Shown here piece by piece: positions 49,298-58,095 of a stretch of 64,000 nucleotides of DNA; position 1 is the stretch's first letter, and every line of letters starts with the position of its first letter. Source of the stretch: Mycobacterium shinjukuense (GTDB lineage: Bacteria > Actinomycetota > Actinomycetes > Mycobacteriales > Mycobacteriaceae); NCBI RefSeq assembly GCF_010730055.1, contig NZ_AP022575.1:1736001-1800000 (forward strand). The letters are read 5' to 3'. The notes under the pieces were generated by a model. The model worked only from the letters and a program-made list of their open reading frames with translations, was not told the origin of the DNA and searched no databases. The position numbers and the translations under genes were made by a program.

Positions 49298-50452
49298 TCA
49301 TCCACCTACCAGTGGGCGCGGAACAACGTTGGCACGCAGCGTGAATCGGGAAGACGCGTCCGCGCCAGCACCGCGGGTCGGCAGACCCGCGACCGGCATG
49401 AGGGGCACGCCCGCCTGCCCCGCAACCGGGACGCCGATCCCGCCGGTACTGGACAGCGCCGTACCGATAGGGCCGCCCGTAGCAGCCCAAGCCCAGCTCG
49501 GCGGCACCGACAGCGCTCCGATCGTCGCCGCCCGGGCCACACCTGCGGTGACCCCCGGACCGCCGCCCAGGCCCGACGGTGCGGCCGACGTCAGCGCGCC
49601 CAGGCCGGATCCCACCGCCTGAACACCGGCGCCCGCCACCGTTTGGGCCGAGTTGGCGGCCCCCGCCAGGTTCAGCGCATCCGTGATGGCACCCACAACC
49701 GTTGACGCCGCGTCGCTGCCCGGCCCGGCCAGGGATTCCAGGTCGGCCAGGCGCGAGGTCAGCGACGAGAGCCGCGAGCCAGAGCCCGGCGATGCGAGTC
49801 CCTGCAAGGCCCGCGGCACCGCCGACACCAGTTGCTGCCCAGCGGCCACGGTCTCCTGGGCGCGGATCCCGGCCGCGCTGCCGACGGCTTGAGCGACCGC
49901 GGCGGCTTGGCCGGCCAGACCGGCCGGGTTGGTGGTTGCAGCGGGTGGGGCAAACGGTGTCACCTTCGCGGCCGACGCCGACGATGCGGCGTAGGCGTAC
50001 ATCGCGGTGGCATCCTGGGCCCACATTTCGCCGTAATGTGCCTCGGTGGCCGCGATCGCCGGGGTGTTCTGCCCCAGGATGTTGGTCGCGATCAGCGCCA
50101 TCAGCAGCGCGCGGTTGGCGAAGACCATCGGCGGGGGCACCGACGTCGCGCGCGCGACCTCGTATGCGCCCGCAGCGACCCGGGCTTGTGTCGCGGTCTG
50201 CTCAGCGTGAGTAGCCGTCGTGTGTAGCCAGCTGACTTGGATTCCTGCCGCACCCAGCATCGACACCGACGCCGCGCCCAGCCACGGTCCGCTGGCCAGC
50301 TGCGCGGTCACCGCCTGATAACCCGAGGCCGCTGTGATCAGCTCGGCGGCCAGCACATCCCAGGCCGCCGCGGCGGCCAGCATCGGTCCGGAACCGGGAC
50401 CGGCATAGATGCGGGTGGAATTGATTTCAGGCGGTAGCGACCCAAAATCCAT
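49298..50452 (-). CDS. PPE-family protein (PPE-SVP type)
   Basis: 384 residues. The ~180-residue PPE domain begins MDFGSLPPEINSTRIYAGPGS and has the WxG-type region GPWLGAASVSMLGA and the helical RATSVPPPMVFANRALLMALIATN. A low-complexity Ala/Gly region follows, with SVPPSWAWAA near 320, then a C-terminal VPLMPVAGLP segment: the SVP subgroup. Such proteins are exported by ESX (type VII) systems, normally with a PE partner; no PE gene is adjacent here. As I recall, M. tuberculosis has chaA at this place, so this is lineage-specific. Preceded by a leader ORF and a palindrome. Confidence 0.93.
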   Translation of the reverse strand: MDFGSLPPEINSTRIYAGPGSGPMLAAAAAWDVLAAELITAASGYQAVTAQLASGPWLGAASVSMLGAAGIQVSWLHTTATHAEQTATQARVAAGAYEVARATSVPPPMVFANRALLMALIATNILGQNTPAIAATEAHYGEMWAQDATAMYAYAASSASAAKVTPFAPPAATTNPAGLAGQAAAVAQAVGSAAGIRAQETVAAGQQLVSAVPRALQGLASPGSGSRLSSLTSRLADLESLAGPGSDAASTVVGAITDALNLAGAANSAQTVAGAGVQAVGSGLGALTSAAPSGLGGGPGVTAGVARAATIGALSVPPSWAWAATGGPIGTALSSTGGIGVPVAGQAGVPLMPVAGLPTRGAGADASSRFTLRANVVPRPLVGG

Positions 50453-50495
50453 CTCTACCCGCCTTTGAATTGCGGTCAATAGCGACCACAGGCAT
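50427..50495 (-). CDS. Putative 22-residue leader ORF overlapping the PPE start
   Basis: On the minus strand AGGAG stands six bases before an ATG at 50495, a far better initiation signal than that of the PPE ATG (50452). The frame (+1 relative to PPE) encodes MPVVAIDRNSKAGRDGFWVA then two residues and stops at 50427, 26 nt inside the PPE gene. It could couple translation to PPE. Confidence 0.35.
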   Translation of the reverse strand: MPVVAIDRNSKAGRDGFWVATA

Positions 50496-50510
50496 GAAGT
50501 TCTCCTAAAG

Positions 50511-50528
50511 AATTCAAATATTTGAATT
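50511..50528. promoter_or_regulatory. 18-bp perfect AT-rich palindrome upstream of the PPE gene
   Basis: AATTCAAATATTTGAATT is its own reverse complement, in a genome of high GC. It lies 59 bp before the PPE ATG and 16 bp before the leader ORF. Not the Zur or IdeR box that I know. Candidate operator. Confidence 0.5.
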
Positions 50529-50661
50529 TGAAATGTGTTCCGCCGCCGCGCGATCCAGGCGTGCGATACCTACGCGCGAGCCCGAACGGGCAATAGGAGC
50601 GGCGGACGCTGCGCACCCCGGCTGTCACCGCATAGCGGCACAACAGCCTGGCGCTAGCCGA

Positions 50662-51081
50662 TTAATGGCGGGTGACGCAGAACTTGGTCAGGAGATCCCG
50701 ATTGGCAAGATGGGTGATCGGTGCCCAGGCGGCGGCCACGCCGACGTGGTGCCACCACGGCGCGGCTGCTAGAGCCGGCGCGGAAGGCCAGCGCTGCAAT
50801 AGCACTGCCCGCACCCGCGGCGGCAGCGCGTGGAACGGCGATACGCTGGCGGACCCCTGTTCGGCTACTGGCGACGCGGCGCGGGTCGGATCCGTTCGCT
50901 CGACGTCGCCGCTACCCTGCGAGACCAGCACAGCAGGTGCGCTGACAGATTCACTGTCGCCGAATAGCAGTGATCCATAACCGATTACGCCCGCCAGCAC
51001 AGAAATCGCTGTCATGAGGGCAAGAACAAACCGTGGCCATGTCGGCCTATGTCGGTCGGTGGGGCTCACAGTGGCGCCCAC
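50662..51081 (-). CDS. Hypothetical single-pass membrane or secreted protein
   Basis: 139 residues (or 135 from a GTG at 51069). Short basic N-terminus (SPTDRHRPTWPR), one hydrophobic helix (FVLALMTAISVLAGVIGYGSLLF, about 18-40), then a Ser/Pro/Ala-rich linker and a Trp/Leu-containing C-terminus ending TKFCVTRH. No family recognised. It lies 48 bp after hisI on the same strand and has no counterpart I know at this position in M. tuberculosis. Confidence 0.55.
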   Translation of the reverse strand: MGATVSPTDRHRPTWPRFVLALMTAISVLAGVIGYGSLLFGDSESVSAPAVLVSQGSGDVERTDPTRAASPVAEQGSASVSPFHALPPRVRAVLLQRWPSAPALAAAPWWHHVGVAAAWAPITHLANRDLLTKFCVTRH

Positions 51082-51129
51082 TCTATCACGAATCGCGGCG
51101 AATCGCGCGTCGTCGACTCGCCGCGCCGG

Positions 51130-51477
51130 TTAGTCCTCGGGCTCCATGAGCACGACGGCGTCGAAGCAACTGTGGTCTCCGGTGTGGCAGGCCCCGCCGA
51201 CCTGGTCGACCGTCAATAACACCGCGTCCCCATCGCAGTCCAGGCGCACCGAGTGCACGTGCTGGGTGTGGCCGGACGTCGCGCCCTTGACCCACTGCCC
51301 GCCGCGTGATCGCGAATAGTAGGTGGCCTCACGGGTTTCCAGGGTGCGGGCCAACGCGTCGTCATCCATCCAGGCGACCATCAACACCTTCCCGCTGCCG
51401 CGCTCCTGGACGACGGCGGTGAACAACCCCTCGGCGTTGCGCTTCAAGCGAGCGGCGATCTGCGGATCGAGCGTCAT
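51130..51477 (-). CDS. hisI: Phosphoribosyl-AMP cyclohydrolase
   Basis: 115 residues; opens the purine ring of phosphoribosyl-AMP in histidine synthesis. Zinc and active-site cysteines in RLDCDGDAVLLTVDQVGGACHTGDHSCF; YYSRSRGGQWVKGATSGHTQ is typical. No HisE domain is attached. ATG overlaps the hisF stop (ATGA). Last gene of the his operon. Confidence 0.97.
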   Translation of the reverse strand: MTLDPQIAARLKRNAEGLFTAVVQERGSGKVLMVAWMDDDALARTLETREATYYSRSRGGQWVKGATSGHTQHVHSVRLDCDGDAVLLTVDQVGGACHTGDHSCFDAVVLMEPED

Positions 51478-52277
51478 CGTACCGTGATCCCCGCCGCCGC
51501 CAGGGCCGCCTTCACCTGCCCGATCGTCAGCTCCCGGAAGTGAAAGACACTGGCCGCTAGGACCGCATCTGCCCCCGCGGCCACCGCGGGCGCGAAGTGT
51601 TCCACCGCCCCGGCGCCACCGCTGGCAATGACCGGCACCGTGACCGCCGCGCGCACCGCGCGCAGCATCGGCAGGTCGAAACCGGCTTTGGTGCCGTCGG
51701 CGTCCATCGAGTTCAGCAGGATCTCCCCCACCCCGAGATCGGCGCCGCGGACCGCCCATTGGACCGCGTCGATGCCGGTGCCCCGACGGCCGCCGTGGGT
51801 GGTCACCTCCCAACCCGACGGCGTCGGCGCGCGGCCGGCGGGCACCGTGCGGGCGTCGACCGACAGCACAATGCACTGGGAGCCGAATTGCCTTGCCATG
51901 TCGGCCAGCAGGTCGGGGCGGGCGATCGCGGCGGTGTTGACCGAGACCTTGTCGGCCCCCGCGCGCAGCAATACGTCGACGTCGGCAACGGTGCGCACGC
52001 CACCGCCCACCGTCAGCGGAATGAACACCTGCTCGGCGGTGCGGCGCACCACCTCCAGCATGGTGGCCCTGCCCGACGACGACGCGGTCACGTCGAGAAA
52101 GGTGAGCTCATCGGCCCCCTCGGCGTCGTAGACGGCGGCCAGCTCCACGGGATCACCCGCGTCGCGGAGGTTCTCGAAATTGACACCCTTGACCACCCGC
52201 CCGTCGTCGACGTCCAGACACGGGATCACGCGTACCGCAAGGCCCCCATCGCCCGGAAGGTCACCGTCGGCATACAT
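51474..52277 (-). CDS. hisF: Imidazole glycerol phosphate synthase cyclase subunit
   Basis: 267 residues, TIM barrel. Uses ammonia from HisH to form imidazole glycerol phosphate and AICAR. Catalytic Asp in VIPCLDVDDGRVVKG; ELTFLDVTASSSGR, GGGVRTVADV, ILLNSMDADGTKAGFD and VIASGGAGAVEHF are conserved. One bp separates it from impA. Confidence 0.97.
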   Translation of the reverse strand: MYADGDLPGDGGLAVRVIPCLDVDDGRVVKGVNFENLRDAGDPVELAAVYDAEGADELTFLDVTASSSGRATMLEVVRRTAEQVFIPLTVGGGVRTVADVDVLLRAGADKVSVNTAAIARPDLLADMARQFGSQCIVLSVDARTVPAGRAPTPSGWEVTTHGGRRGTGIDAVQWAVRGADLGVGEILLNSMDADGTKAGFDLPMLRAVRAAVTVPVIASGGAGAVEHFAPAVAAGADAVLAASVFHFRELTIGQVKAALAAAGITVR

Positions 52278-52278
52278 G

Positions 52279-53079
52279 TCAGTAGTCCTCCGGCTCCCCT
52301 GTGCTGCTCAGGATTTCAAGAATTTCGGCGTGTACCCCCGGCGCGGCGGCCAACGCGGACCGCGACGTGGGCGTCCAGGGCTCGCCGGCCACGTCGGTCA
52401 CGACACCGCCCGCGGCGCGCACCAGCGCGACCCCTGCGGCATGGTCCCACACGTGGCTGCCGAAACTCACGGCTCCACCGAGGATTCCGTCGGCAACATA
52501 GGCGAGATCGATGCCGGTGGAGCCGTGCATGCGCAGCCGTGACGACACCCGGCTGAGGTTTTCCAGCACCGCCAGGCGATAGCGTCCCGGGTAGCGACCC
52601 CGGGAGTCCGCGCTGAACGTGCCCACCCCCACCAGGGAATCAGCCAGTGCCAGGGAAGCCAGCGACGGTTGCGGCGCACCGTTTTTCATCAGTGGACCGC
52701 CTGCCACCGCGGTGTAGCGCTGGTCGGTGAACGGCAGCCAGGTCAGACCGGCCACCGGATCGCCGTGGTGTAACAGGCCCAACAGGATCGCGGCCATCGG
52801 TGATCCGGCCGCGTAGTTGAGCGTGCCGTCGATCGGGTCCAGCACCCAAACCCAAGGTGAATCGACGTCGGTGCCGCCGAATTCCTCGCCGTGCACCCCG
52901 ATTCCGGTGGTGGCGGTCAGCGCGGCGACCACCTGGCGCTCGATCGCCAGATCGACTTCGGTGGCGAAGTCGTTGCCCTTCTTGCGGACCGCTGAATCGG
53001 CACGGTGGCCGGCCAGAAACGGCTCCGATGCGGCGTCGAGGATGGCTGACGCCTCGGCCACCAACGCGCCCAGATCCAT
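52279..53079 (-). CDS. impA: Inositol-1-monophosphatase-family enzyme
   Basis: 266 residues of the Mg-dependent FIG superfamily. Metal-binding motifs GEEFGG and WVLDPIDGTLNYAAGSP, and the C-terminal SHVWDHAAGVALVRAAGG. In the his operon it could act as a histidinol-phosphate phosphatase or in inositol metabolism; the position between hisA and hisF is conserved in mycobacteria. 6 bp after hisA. Confidence 0.92.
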   Translation of the reverse strand: MDLGALVAEASAILDAASEPFLAGHRADSAVRKKGNDFATEVDLAIERQVVAALTATTGIGVHGEEFGGTDVDSPWVWVLDPIDGTLNYAAGSPMAAILLGLLHHGDPVAGLTWLPFTDQRYTAVAGGPLMKNGAPQPSLASLALADSLVGVGTFSADSRGRYPGRYRLAVLENLSRVSSRLRMHGSTGIDLAYVADGILGGAVSFGSHVWDHAAGVALVRAAGGVVTDVAGEPWTPTSRSALAAAPGVHAEILEILSSTGEPEDY

Positions 53080-53085
53080 TGCGGT

Positions 53086-53820
53086 CTACTCCCGAACCGC
53101 GGCCAGCGCCTGCGGCAGGGTGAACCGCCCGGCGTAGAGGGCCTTGCCCACGATGGCCCCCTCCACCCCTCGTGACGTGAGAGCGGCGATGGCACGGAGG
53201 TCATCCAGGCTTGACACCCCGCCCGAGGCGATCACCGGGGCGTCGGTGGCCTCGGCGACGCGCGACAGCAGTTCCAGATTGGGCCCGCCCAGCGTGCCGT
53301 CCCTGGTGACGTCGGTGACGACGAAGCGCGAACATCCCTCACTGTCAAGGCGTTCCAACACTTCCCAGAGGTTGCCGCCATCGGTTTCCCAACCACGACC
53401 GCGCAGCCGATGCTGCCCGTCGATGATCTGCACATCCAGGCCCACGGCGACCTTGTCGCCGTGGGCGGCGATCATCCGCGCACACCACCGCGGGTTTTCC
53501 AGCGCGGCCGTACCCAGATTGACCCGAGTGCAGCCGGTGGCCAGCGCCGCGCTCAGCGACTCGTCGTCGCGGATGCCGCCGGACAGTTCGACCCGCACGT
53601 CGAGCTTGCCCACCACCTCGGCGAGCAGTTCGCGGTTGCAACCGCGGCCAAATGCGGCGTCCAGGTCGACCAGGTGGATCCACTCGGCGCCGTCACGTTG
53701 CCAGCCCAGGGCGGCGTCCACCGCCGAGCCATACTCGGTTTCACTACCGGCCTTGCCTTGCACCAGGCGCACGGCACGGCCCCCAACCACATCGACAGCG
53801 GGTAGCAAGGTCAACGGCAT
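53086..53820 (-). CDS. priA: Bifunctional ProFAR isomerase / PRA isomerase
   Basis: 244-residue TIM barrel also called hisA. In actinobacteria it serves both histidine (HisA) and tryptophan (TrpF) synthesis, consistent with no trpF in the trp operon here. Catalytic Asp in LLPAVDVVGGRAVRLVQG and VVTDVTRDGTLGGPN; phosphate sites VELSGGIRDD and VIASGGVSSLDDL. Directly abuts hisH. Confidence 0.96.
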   Translation of the reverse strand: MPLTLLPAVDVVGGRAVRLVQGKAGSETEYGSAVDAALGWQRDGAEWIHLVDLDAAFGRGCNRELLAEVVGKLDVRVELSGGIRDDESLSAALATGCTRVNLGTAALENPRWCARMIAAHGDKVAVGLDVQIIDGQHRLRGRGWETDGGNLWEVLERLDSEGCSRFVVTDVTRDGTLGGPNLELLSRVAEATDAPVIASGGVSSLDDLRAIAALTSRGVEGAIVGKALYAGRFTLPQALAAVRE

Positions 53821-54441
53821 CTACAGCCCCTCGACCCAGTTGCTCAGCATCGCCGCGCCGGCATCCCCGCTTTTCTCCGGGTGAAACTGGGTGGCGGCCA
53901 ACGCGCCATGCTCCACCGCGGCCAAAAACGGTGTCCCATGTGTGGCCCAGGTCAGCAGCGCATCGGATGCGCCTTCCCAGCGCTGCGCGGCGTAGGAGTG
54001 CACGAAATAGAACCGCGCGTCGGCGGGCAAACCCTTGAACAGCGCACTGCCGGCTGCGGCGTCGACCACGTTCCAGCCCATGTGCGGGACCACGGGGGCA
54101 TCCAAATGGGTGACCGCACCCGGCCACTGCCCACAGCCTGGGGTCTCCACCCCGAACTCGACCCCGCGGGCGAACAGGATCTGCATGCCCACACAGACGC
54201 CCAGCACCGGGCGTCCGGCTGCGACCCGCTCGGCGATGATGTGCTCTCCCCCGATCGTGCGCAGACCGGTCATGCACGCCTCGAAGGCGCCGACGCCGGG
54301 CACCATCAGCCCGTCGGCGGCCAGCGCGGCCGTGGCGTCGGCGGTTACCTCGACCTCGGCGCCGACCCGCTGCAGCGCGCGCTGCGCCGACCGCAGGTTG
54401 CCCGAGCCGTAGTCCAGGACAACAACCAACTTCTTTGTCAC
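53821..54441 (-). CDS. hisH: Imidazole glycerol phosphate synthase glutaminase subunit
   Basis: 206-residue class I glutamine amidotransferase giving ammonia to HisF. Nucleophile Cys in GVCVGMQILF; catalytic His and Glu in AATQFHPEKSG; substrate loop VPGVGAFEACM. Overlaps hisB by 4 bp. Confidence 0.97.
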   Translation of the reverse strand: MTKKLVVVLDYGSGNLRSAQRALQRVGAEVEVTADATAALAADGLMVPGVGAFEACMTGLRTIGGEHIIAERVAAGRPVLGVCVGMQILFARGVEFGVETPGCGQWPGAVTHLDAPVVPHMGWNVVDAAAGSALFKGLPADARFYFVHSYAAQRWEGASDALLTWATHGTPFLAAVEHGALAATQFHPEKSGDAGAAMLSNWVEGL

Positions 54442-55058
54442 AGAACACCTTTGGTGGATGGCACACCCGACACCCGGGGATCGGGCTCGACCGCCTGCCG
54501 CAACGCACGGGCGACGGCCTTGTACTGCGCTTCGGTGACGTGGTGCGGGTCGCGACCGTACAAGACTCGCACGTGCAGCGCGATGCGGGCGTTGGCCGCC
54601 AGGGATTCGAACACATGCCGGTTGATGACGGTGTGGTATGGCACCGAGCTGCCAGCAATGGTGGTGTGCCGAAGGTGATCCGGCTCCCCGGTGTGCACGC
54701 AGTAGGGCCGGCCGGACACGTCGACGGCGGCGTGCGCCAGCGCCTCGTCCATCGGGATGAACGCGTCGCCGAAGCGGCGGATGCCCTTCTTGTCACCGAG
54801 GGCCTGGCCGAGCGCCTGGCCCAGCGCGATCGCGGTGTCCTCGACGGTGTGATGGGCTTCGATTTCGACATCGCCCGTGGCGCGCACCATCAGGTCGAAG
54901 CTGGCGTGACTGCCCAAGGCCGCAAGCATATGGTCGTAAAACGGCACGCCGGTGTCGATGTCGACCTGACCGGTGCCATCGAGGTCAAGTTCGACGACGA
55001 TGTCGGATTCGCGCGTGCGACGCTCGATGCGCGCGCTGCGGTCCACGGTGGTTGTCAC
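54438..55058 (-). CDS. hisB: Imidazoleglycerol-phosphate dehydratase
   Basis: 206 residues, Mn-dependent dehydratase. Metal motifs FYDHMLAALGSH, EIEAHHTVEDTAIALG, HHVTEAQYKAVARALRQAV. Monofunctional (no HolPase domain). GTG start overlaps the hisC stop (GTGA); a longer upstream frame is not family-like. Confidence 0.97.
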   Translation of the reverse strand: MTTTVDRSARIERRTRESDIVVELDLDGTGQVDIDTGVPFYDHMLAALGSHASFDLMVRATGDVEIEAHHTVEDTAIALGQALGQALGDKKGIRRFGDAFIPMDEALAHAAVDVSGRPYCVHTGEPDHLRHTTIAGSSVPYHTVINRHVFESLAANARIALHVRVLYGRDPHHVTEAQYKAVARALRQAVEPDPRVSGVPSTKGVL

Positions 55059-56194
55059 GGCGCTCCTATGCGGCTGGGGGTGGCTGGGACCAGTGCGGTG
55101 GCGGCGATCCGGGCGCTGGCTTGCAGGAACGCGTCGTTCTCGTCGGCCAGGCCGGTGGTGGCGCGCAGATAGCCGGGAATCCCGACGTCGCGGATCAGCA
55201 CTCCCGCGTCCAGATAACGCCGCCAAGTGGCCGGCGCGTCAACGAACTCCCCGAACAGCACAAAGTTGGCATCGCTCGGGATGACTCGAAAGCCCATGCC
55301 GGTCAACGCCGTTGCGACCCGTTCACGTTCGGCGATCAAGGTGGCGACGCTGCCCAAGGTGTCGTCGGCGTGCCGCAGTGCGGCCCGTGCCGCGGCCTGG
55401 GTGACCGACGACAGGTGATAGGGCAGCCGAACCAGCAACATCGCCTCGACCAGGGCCGGGGTGGCGACCAGGTAGCCCAGCCGGCCGCCGGCGAAGGCGA
55501 ACGCCTTGCTCATGGTGCGGGTGACGACCAGTCTGGTCGGATACTCCGCGACCAGCGACACCGCGCTGGGCTGCGAAGAAAACTCACCATAGGCCTCGTC
55601 GACGATCAAGATTCCCGGCACCACATCGAGCAGGCTGCGCAGATCCGTCAACGGAACACTCTGCCCGGACGGGTTGTTGGGGCTGGCGACGAAGACCACA
55701 TCGGGCCGGCGGTCGGCCACGGCGGCGACGGCGACGTCGACGTCGAGGCTGAAGTCGTCGGCGCGAAGCGCTTCGAGCCATTCGGTGCGGGTGCCGTCGC
55801 AGATGATCGGGTGCATCGAGTAGGACGGCACGAAACCGAGTGCGGTGCGCCCCGGCCCGCCGAAAGCCTGTAGCAGCTGTTGCAGAATCTCGTTGGAACC
55901 GTTGGCAGCCCACACGTTGTCGACGCCGATCGCCGTCCCGGTCTGGGTGGTCACGTAGGAGGCCAGATCCGCGCGCAGGGCCACCGCGTCACGGTCGGGG
56001 TAGCGATGCAGGTCGACGGCCGCCTCCCGAACCGACCGCACCACGTCGTCGACCAGCGCCTGGGTGGGCGGGTGCGGGTTCTCGTTGGTGTTCAACCGCA
56101 CCGGCACCGCTAATTGCGGTGCGCCGTAAGGTAGTTTGCCCCGCAGGTCGTCGCGCAGCGACAGGTCGTCCAGCGCGGGGTTCGCTGCGCTCAT
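55055..56194 (-). CDS. hisC: Histidinol-phosphate aminotransferase
   Basis: 379 residues, fold-type I PLP transaminase. RLNTNENPHPPTQAL, WAANGSNEILQQLLQAFGG, FVASPNNPSGQSVPL, DEAYGEF, and the PLP lysine in TRTMSKAFAFAGGRLGY. Overlaps hisD and hisB by 4 bp each. Confidence 0.97.
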   Translation of the reverse strand: MSAANPALDDLSLRDDLRGKLPYGAPQLAVPVRLNTNENPHPPTQALVDDVVRSVREAAVDLHRYPDRDAVALRADLASYVTTQTGTAIGVDNVWAANGSNEILQQLLQAFGGPGRTALGFVPSYSMHPIICDGTRTEWLEALRADDFSLDVDVAVAAVADRRPDVVFVASPNNPSGQSVPLTDLRSLLDVVPGILIVDEAYGEFSSQPSAVSLVAEYPTRLVVTRTMSKAFAFAGGRLGYLVATPALVEAMLLVRLPYHLSSVTQAAARAALRHADDTLGSVATLIAERERVATALTGMGFRVIPSDANFVLFGEFVDAPATWRRYLDAGVLIRDVGIPGYLRATTGLADENDAFLQASARIAATALVPATPSRIGAP

Positions 56195-57528
56195 CGCTCG
56201 AACCTCCGCCGCACTGCTTCACCGTGTGCCGGCAGGTCCTCGGCCTTGGCCAGCGTGATCACATGTCCGCAGACGTCTTTGAGGGCGGCCTCGGTGTAGT
56301 CGACGACGTGGATGCCGCGCAGGAAAGTCTGCACCGACAGGCCGCTGGAGTGTCGAGCGCAACCCGCGGTCGGCAGCACATGATTGGACCCCGCGCAGTA
56401 GTCGCCAAGGCTGACCGGTGACCACGGGCCGACGAAAATGGCGCCGGCCGAACGTATCCGACCGGCAACCCGTGACGCGTCGGCGGTCTGGATCTCCAGA
56501 TGCTCAGCGGCGTAGGTGTTTACCACCGAGACGGCGGCGTCCACGTCGTCGACCAGAATGATCGCCGATTGACGCCCGCTCAGCGCGGCCGTCACCCGCT
56601 GGCGGTGCACCGTGGTTTGCAGCTGCGCGGCCAGTTCGGCGTCGGTGGCGTCGGCCAGCTCCGCACTCGGGGTGACCAGCACGCTGGCCGCCATCTCGTC
56701 GTGTTCGGCCTGGCTGATCAGGTCGGCGGCCACATGCACCGGATCGGCGGTGTGATCGGCGAGGATGACGATCTCGGTCGGCCCGGCTTCCGCGTCGATG
56801 CCCACCCGGGAGCGGCACAGCCGTTTTGCGGCCGCGACGTAGATGTTGCCTGGCCCGGTGATCATGTCGACCGGCGCCAGTTCTGTGCTGCCGTCGGTGT
56901 CGGTGCCGCCGTAGGCCAGCAAAGCCACCGCCTGCGCCCCTCCGACGGCCCAGACCTCGTCGACACCCAACAACCGGGCCGCCGCCAGGATCGTCGGGTG
57001 CGGCCATCCGCCCCAATGCGCCTGCGGCGGGCTGGCAACCACCAGCGAATCGACACCGGCGACCTGCGCCGGCACCACGTTCATCACCACGCTGGACGGG
57101 TAGACCGCGTTACCGCCGGGCACGTAGAGGCCCACCCGCTCGACCGGGACCCACCGCTCGGTGACCGTGGCGCCCGGGCCCAGCGCCGTCGTGACGTCGC
57201 TGCGCCGCTGGCCGGCGTGCACCGCGCGGGTCCGCTCGATCATCACCTGCAACGCGTCCCGGACGTCGCCGTCCAGGTCGTCCAGCGCCGCCTGCAGCGC
57301 GGCATCCGGCACCCGGACGGTCGGCGGCCGCACGCCGTCGAACGTCTGCCCGAAGTCCAGCGCGGCCCGGACGCCACCCGCGGCCACGGCGTCCACGATC
57401 GGCCGCACCGCGGGCAAGAAACTCTCCACCTCGGCATCACCACGCGGGACCGCGGCGCGCAACCGCGCAGCCGTCAACTCCTCGCCCCGCAAATCAATGC
57501 GGGCCAGCAGCGCGGGCGGTGTACTCAC
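56191..57528 (-). CDS. hisD: Histidinol dehydrogenase
   Basis: 445 residues, zinc enzyme making the last two oxidations to histidine. GATVTERWVPVERVGLYVPGGNAVYPSSVVMNVVPA, DMITGPGNIYVAAAKR, IDAEAGPTEIVILAD, QAEHDE and GLSVQTFLRG are conserved. First gene of the his operon. The GTG at 57528 is preferred for spacing from GGGAG; an ATG at 57537 is too close to it. Confidence 0.97.
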   Translation of the reverse strand: MSTPPALLARIDLRGEELTAARLRAAVPRGDAEVESFLPAVRPIVDAVAAGGVRAALDFGQTFDGVRPPTVRVPDAALQAALDDLDGDVRDALQVMIERTRAVHAGQRRSDVTTALGPGATVTERWVPVERVGLYVPGGNAVYPSSVVMNVVPAQVAGVDSLVVASPPQAHWGGWPHPTILAAARLLGVDEVWAVGGAQAVALLAYGGTDTDGSTELAPVDMITGPGNIYVAAAKRLCRSRVGIDAEAGPTEIVILADHTADPVHVAADLISQAEHDEMAASVLVTPSAELADATDAELAAQLQTTVHRQRVTAALSGRQSAIILVDDVDAAVSVVNTYAAEHLEIQTADASRVAGRIRSAGAIFVGPWSPVSLGDYCAGSNHVLPTAGCARHSSGLSVQTFLRGIHVVDYTEAALKDVCGHVITLAKAEDLPAHGEAVRRRFER

Positions 57529-57599
57529 GCGGACCATTCTCCCAGAGCAGCTCAAGTCATATCCGACCGGTACAGTGCGGTAAATCGAAGGGAGCCAGC

Positions 57600-58010
57600 A
57601 TGTCGGCAAAGGATCACCCCAACAACGCCCCGGGCGTCCCGATGGTATACCCGCCGTGGTTCGAGAACTTCCAGATCAAATACATCAACCCGGCACTCAA
57701 ACCAATTGCGCGCTATCTGCCCGGGACCGCGACCATCGAGCACCGCGGTCGTAAGTCGGGCAAACGGTACAAAACTCTGGTGACCCCCTACCGCAAGGGC
57801 AACGTGTTGGCGATCGCCCTGGGACACGGCAAAACAGACTGGGTGAAAAACGTCCTGGCCGCGGGCGAGGCCGACGTGCATGTCGCCCGCCGCCGGCTGC
57901 ACCTCACCAATCCCCGGATTCTGCCCGCCGGCGCCGACGGTGAGGGGTTGCCCTTCATGGCCCGCGTGCAGCTGCGTCGGATGGGGGTCTTCGTCGCCGA
58001 TATCGGCTGA
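57600..58010 (+). CDS. DUF385 / nitroreductase-family (F420-type split barrel) protein (Rv1598c)
   Basis: 136 residues, the M. tuberculosis length. Small split beta-barrel related to deazaflavin (F420)-dependent nitroreductase Ddn: IEHRGRKSGKRYKTLVTPYRKGNVLAIALGHGKTDWVKNVLAAGEADV is the typical core. Cofactor binding is inferred from the family. ATG with AGGGAG upstream; divergent from hisD. Confidence 0.88.
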   Translation: MSAKDHPNNAPGVPMVYPPWFENFQIKYINPALKPIARYLPGTATIEHRGRKSGKRYKTLVTPYRKGNVLAIALGHGKTDWVKNVLAAGEADVHVARRRLHLTNPRILPAGADGEGLPFMARVQLRRMGVFVADIG

Positions 58011-58095
58011 GCGCATCGGCGAGCGTGATGTGCCGCCCAGGAAACCCGTTGGGCGCTCCCAGGTTGCGCGCATGGTGGCTGGCTAAGGTGTCGAC

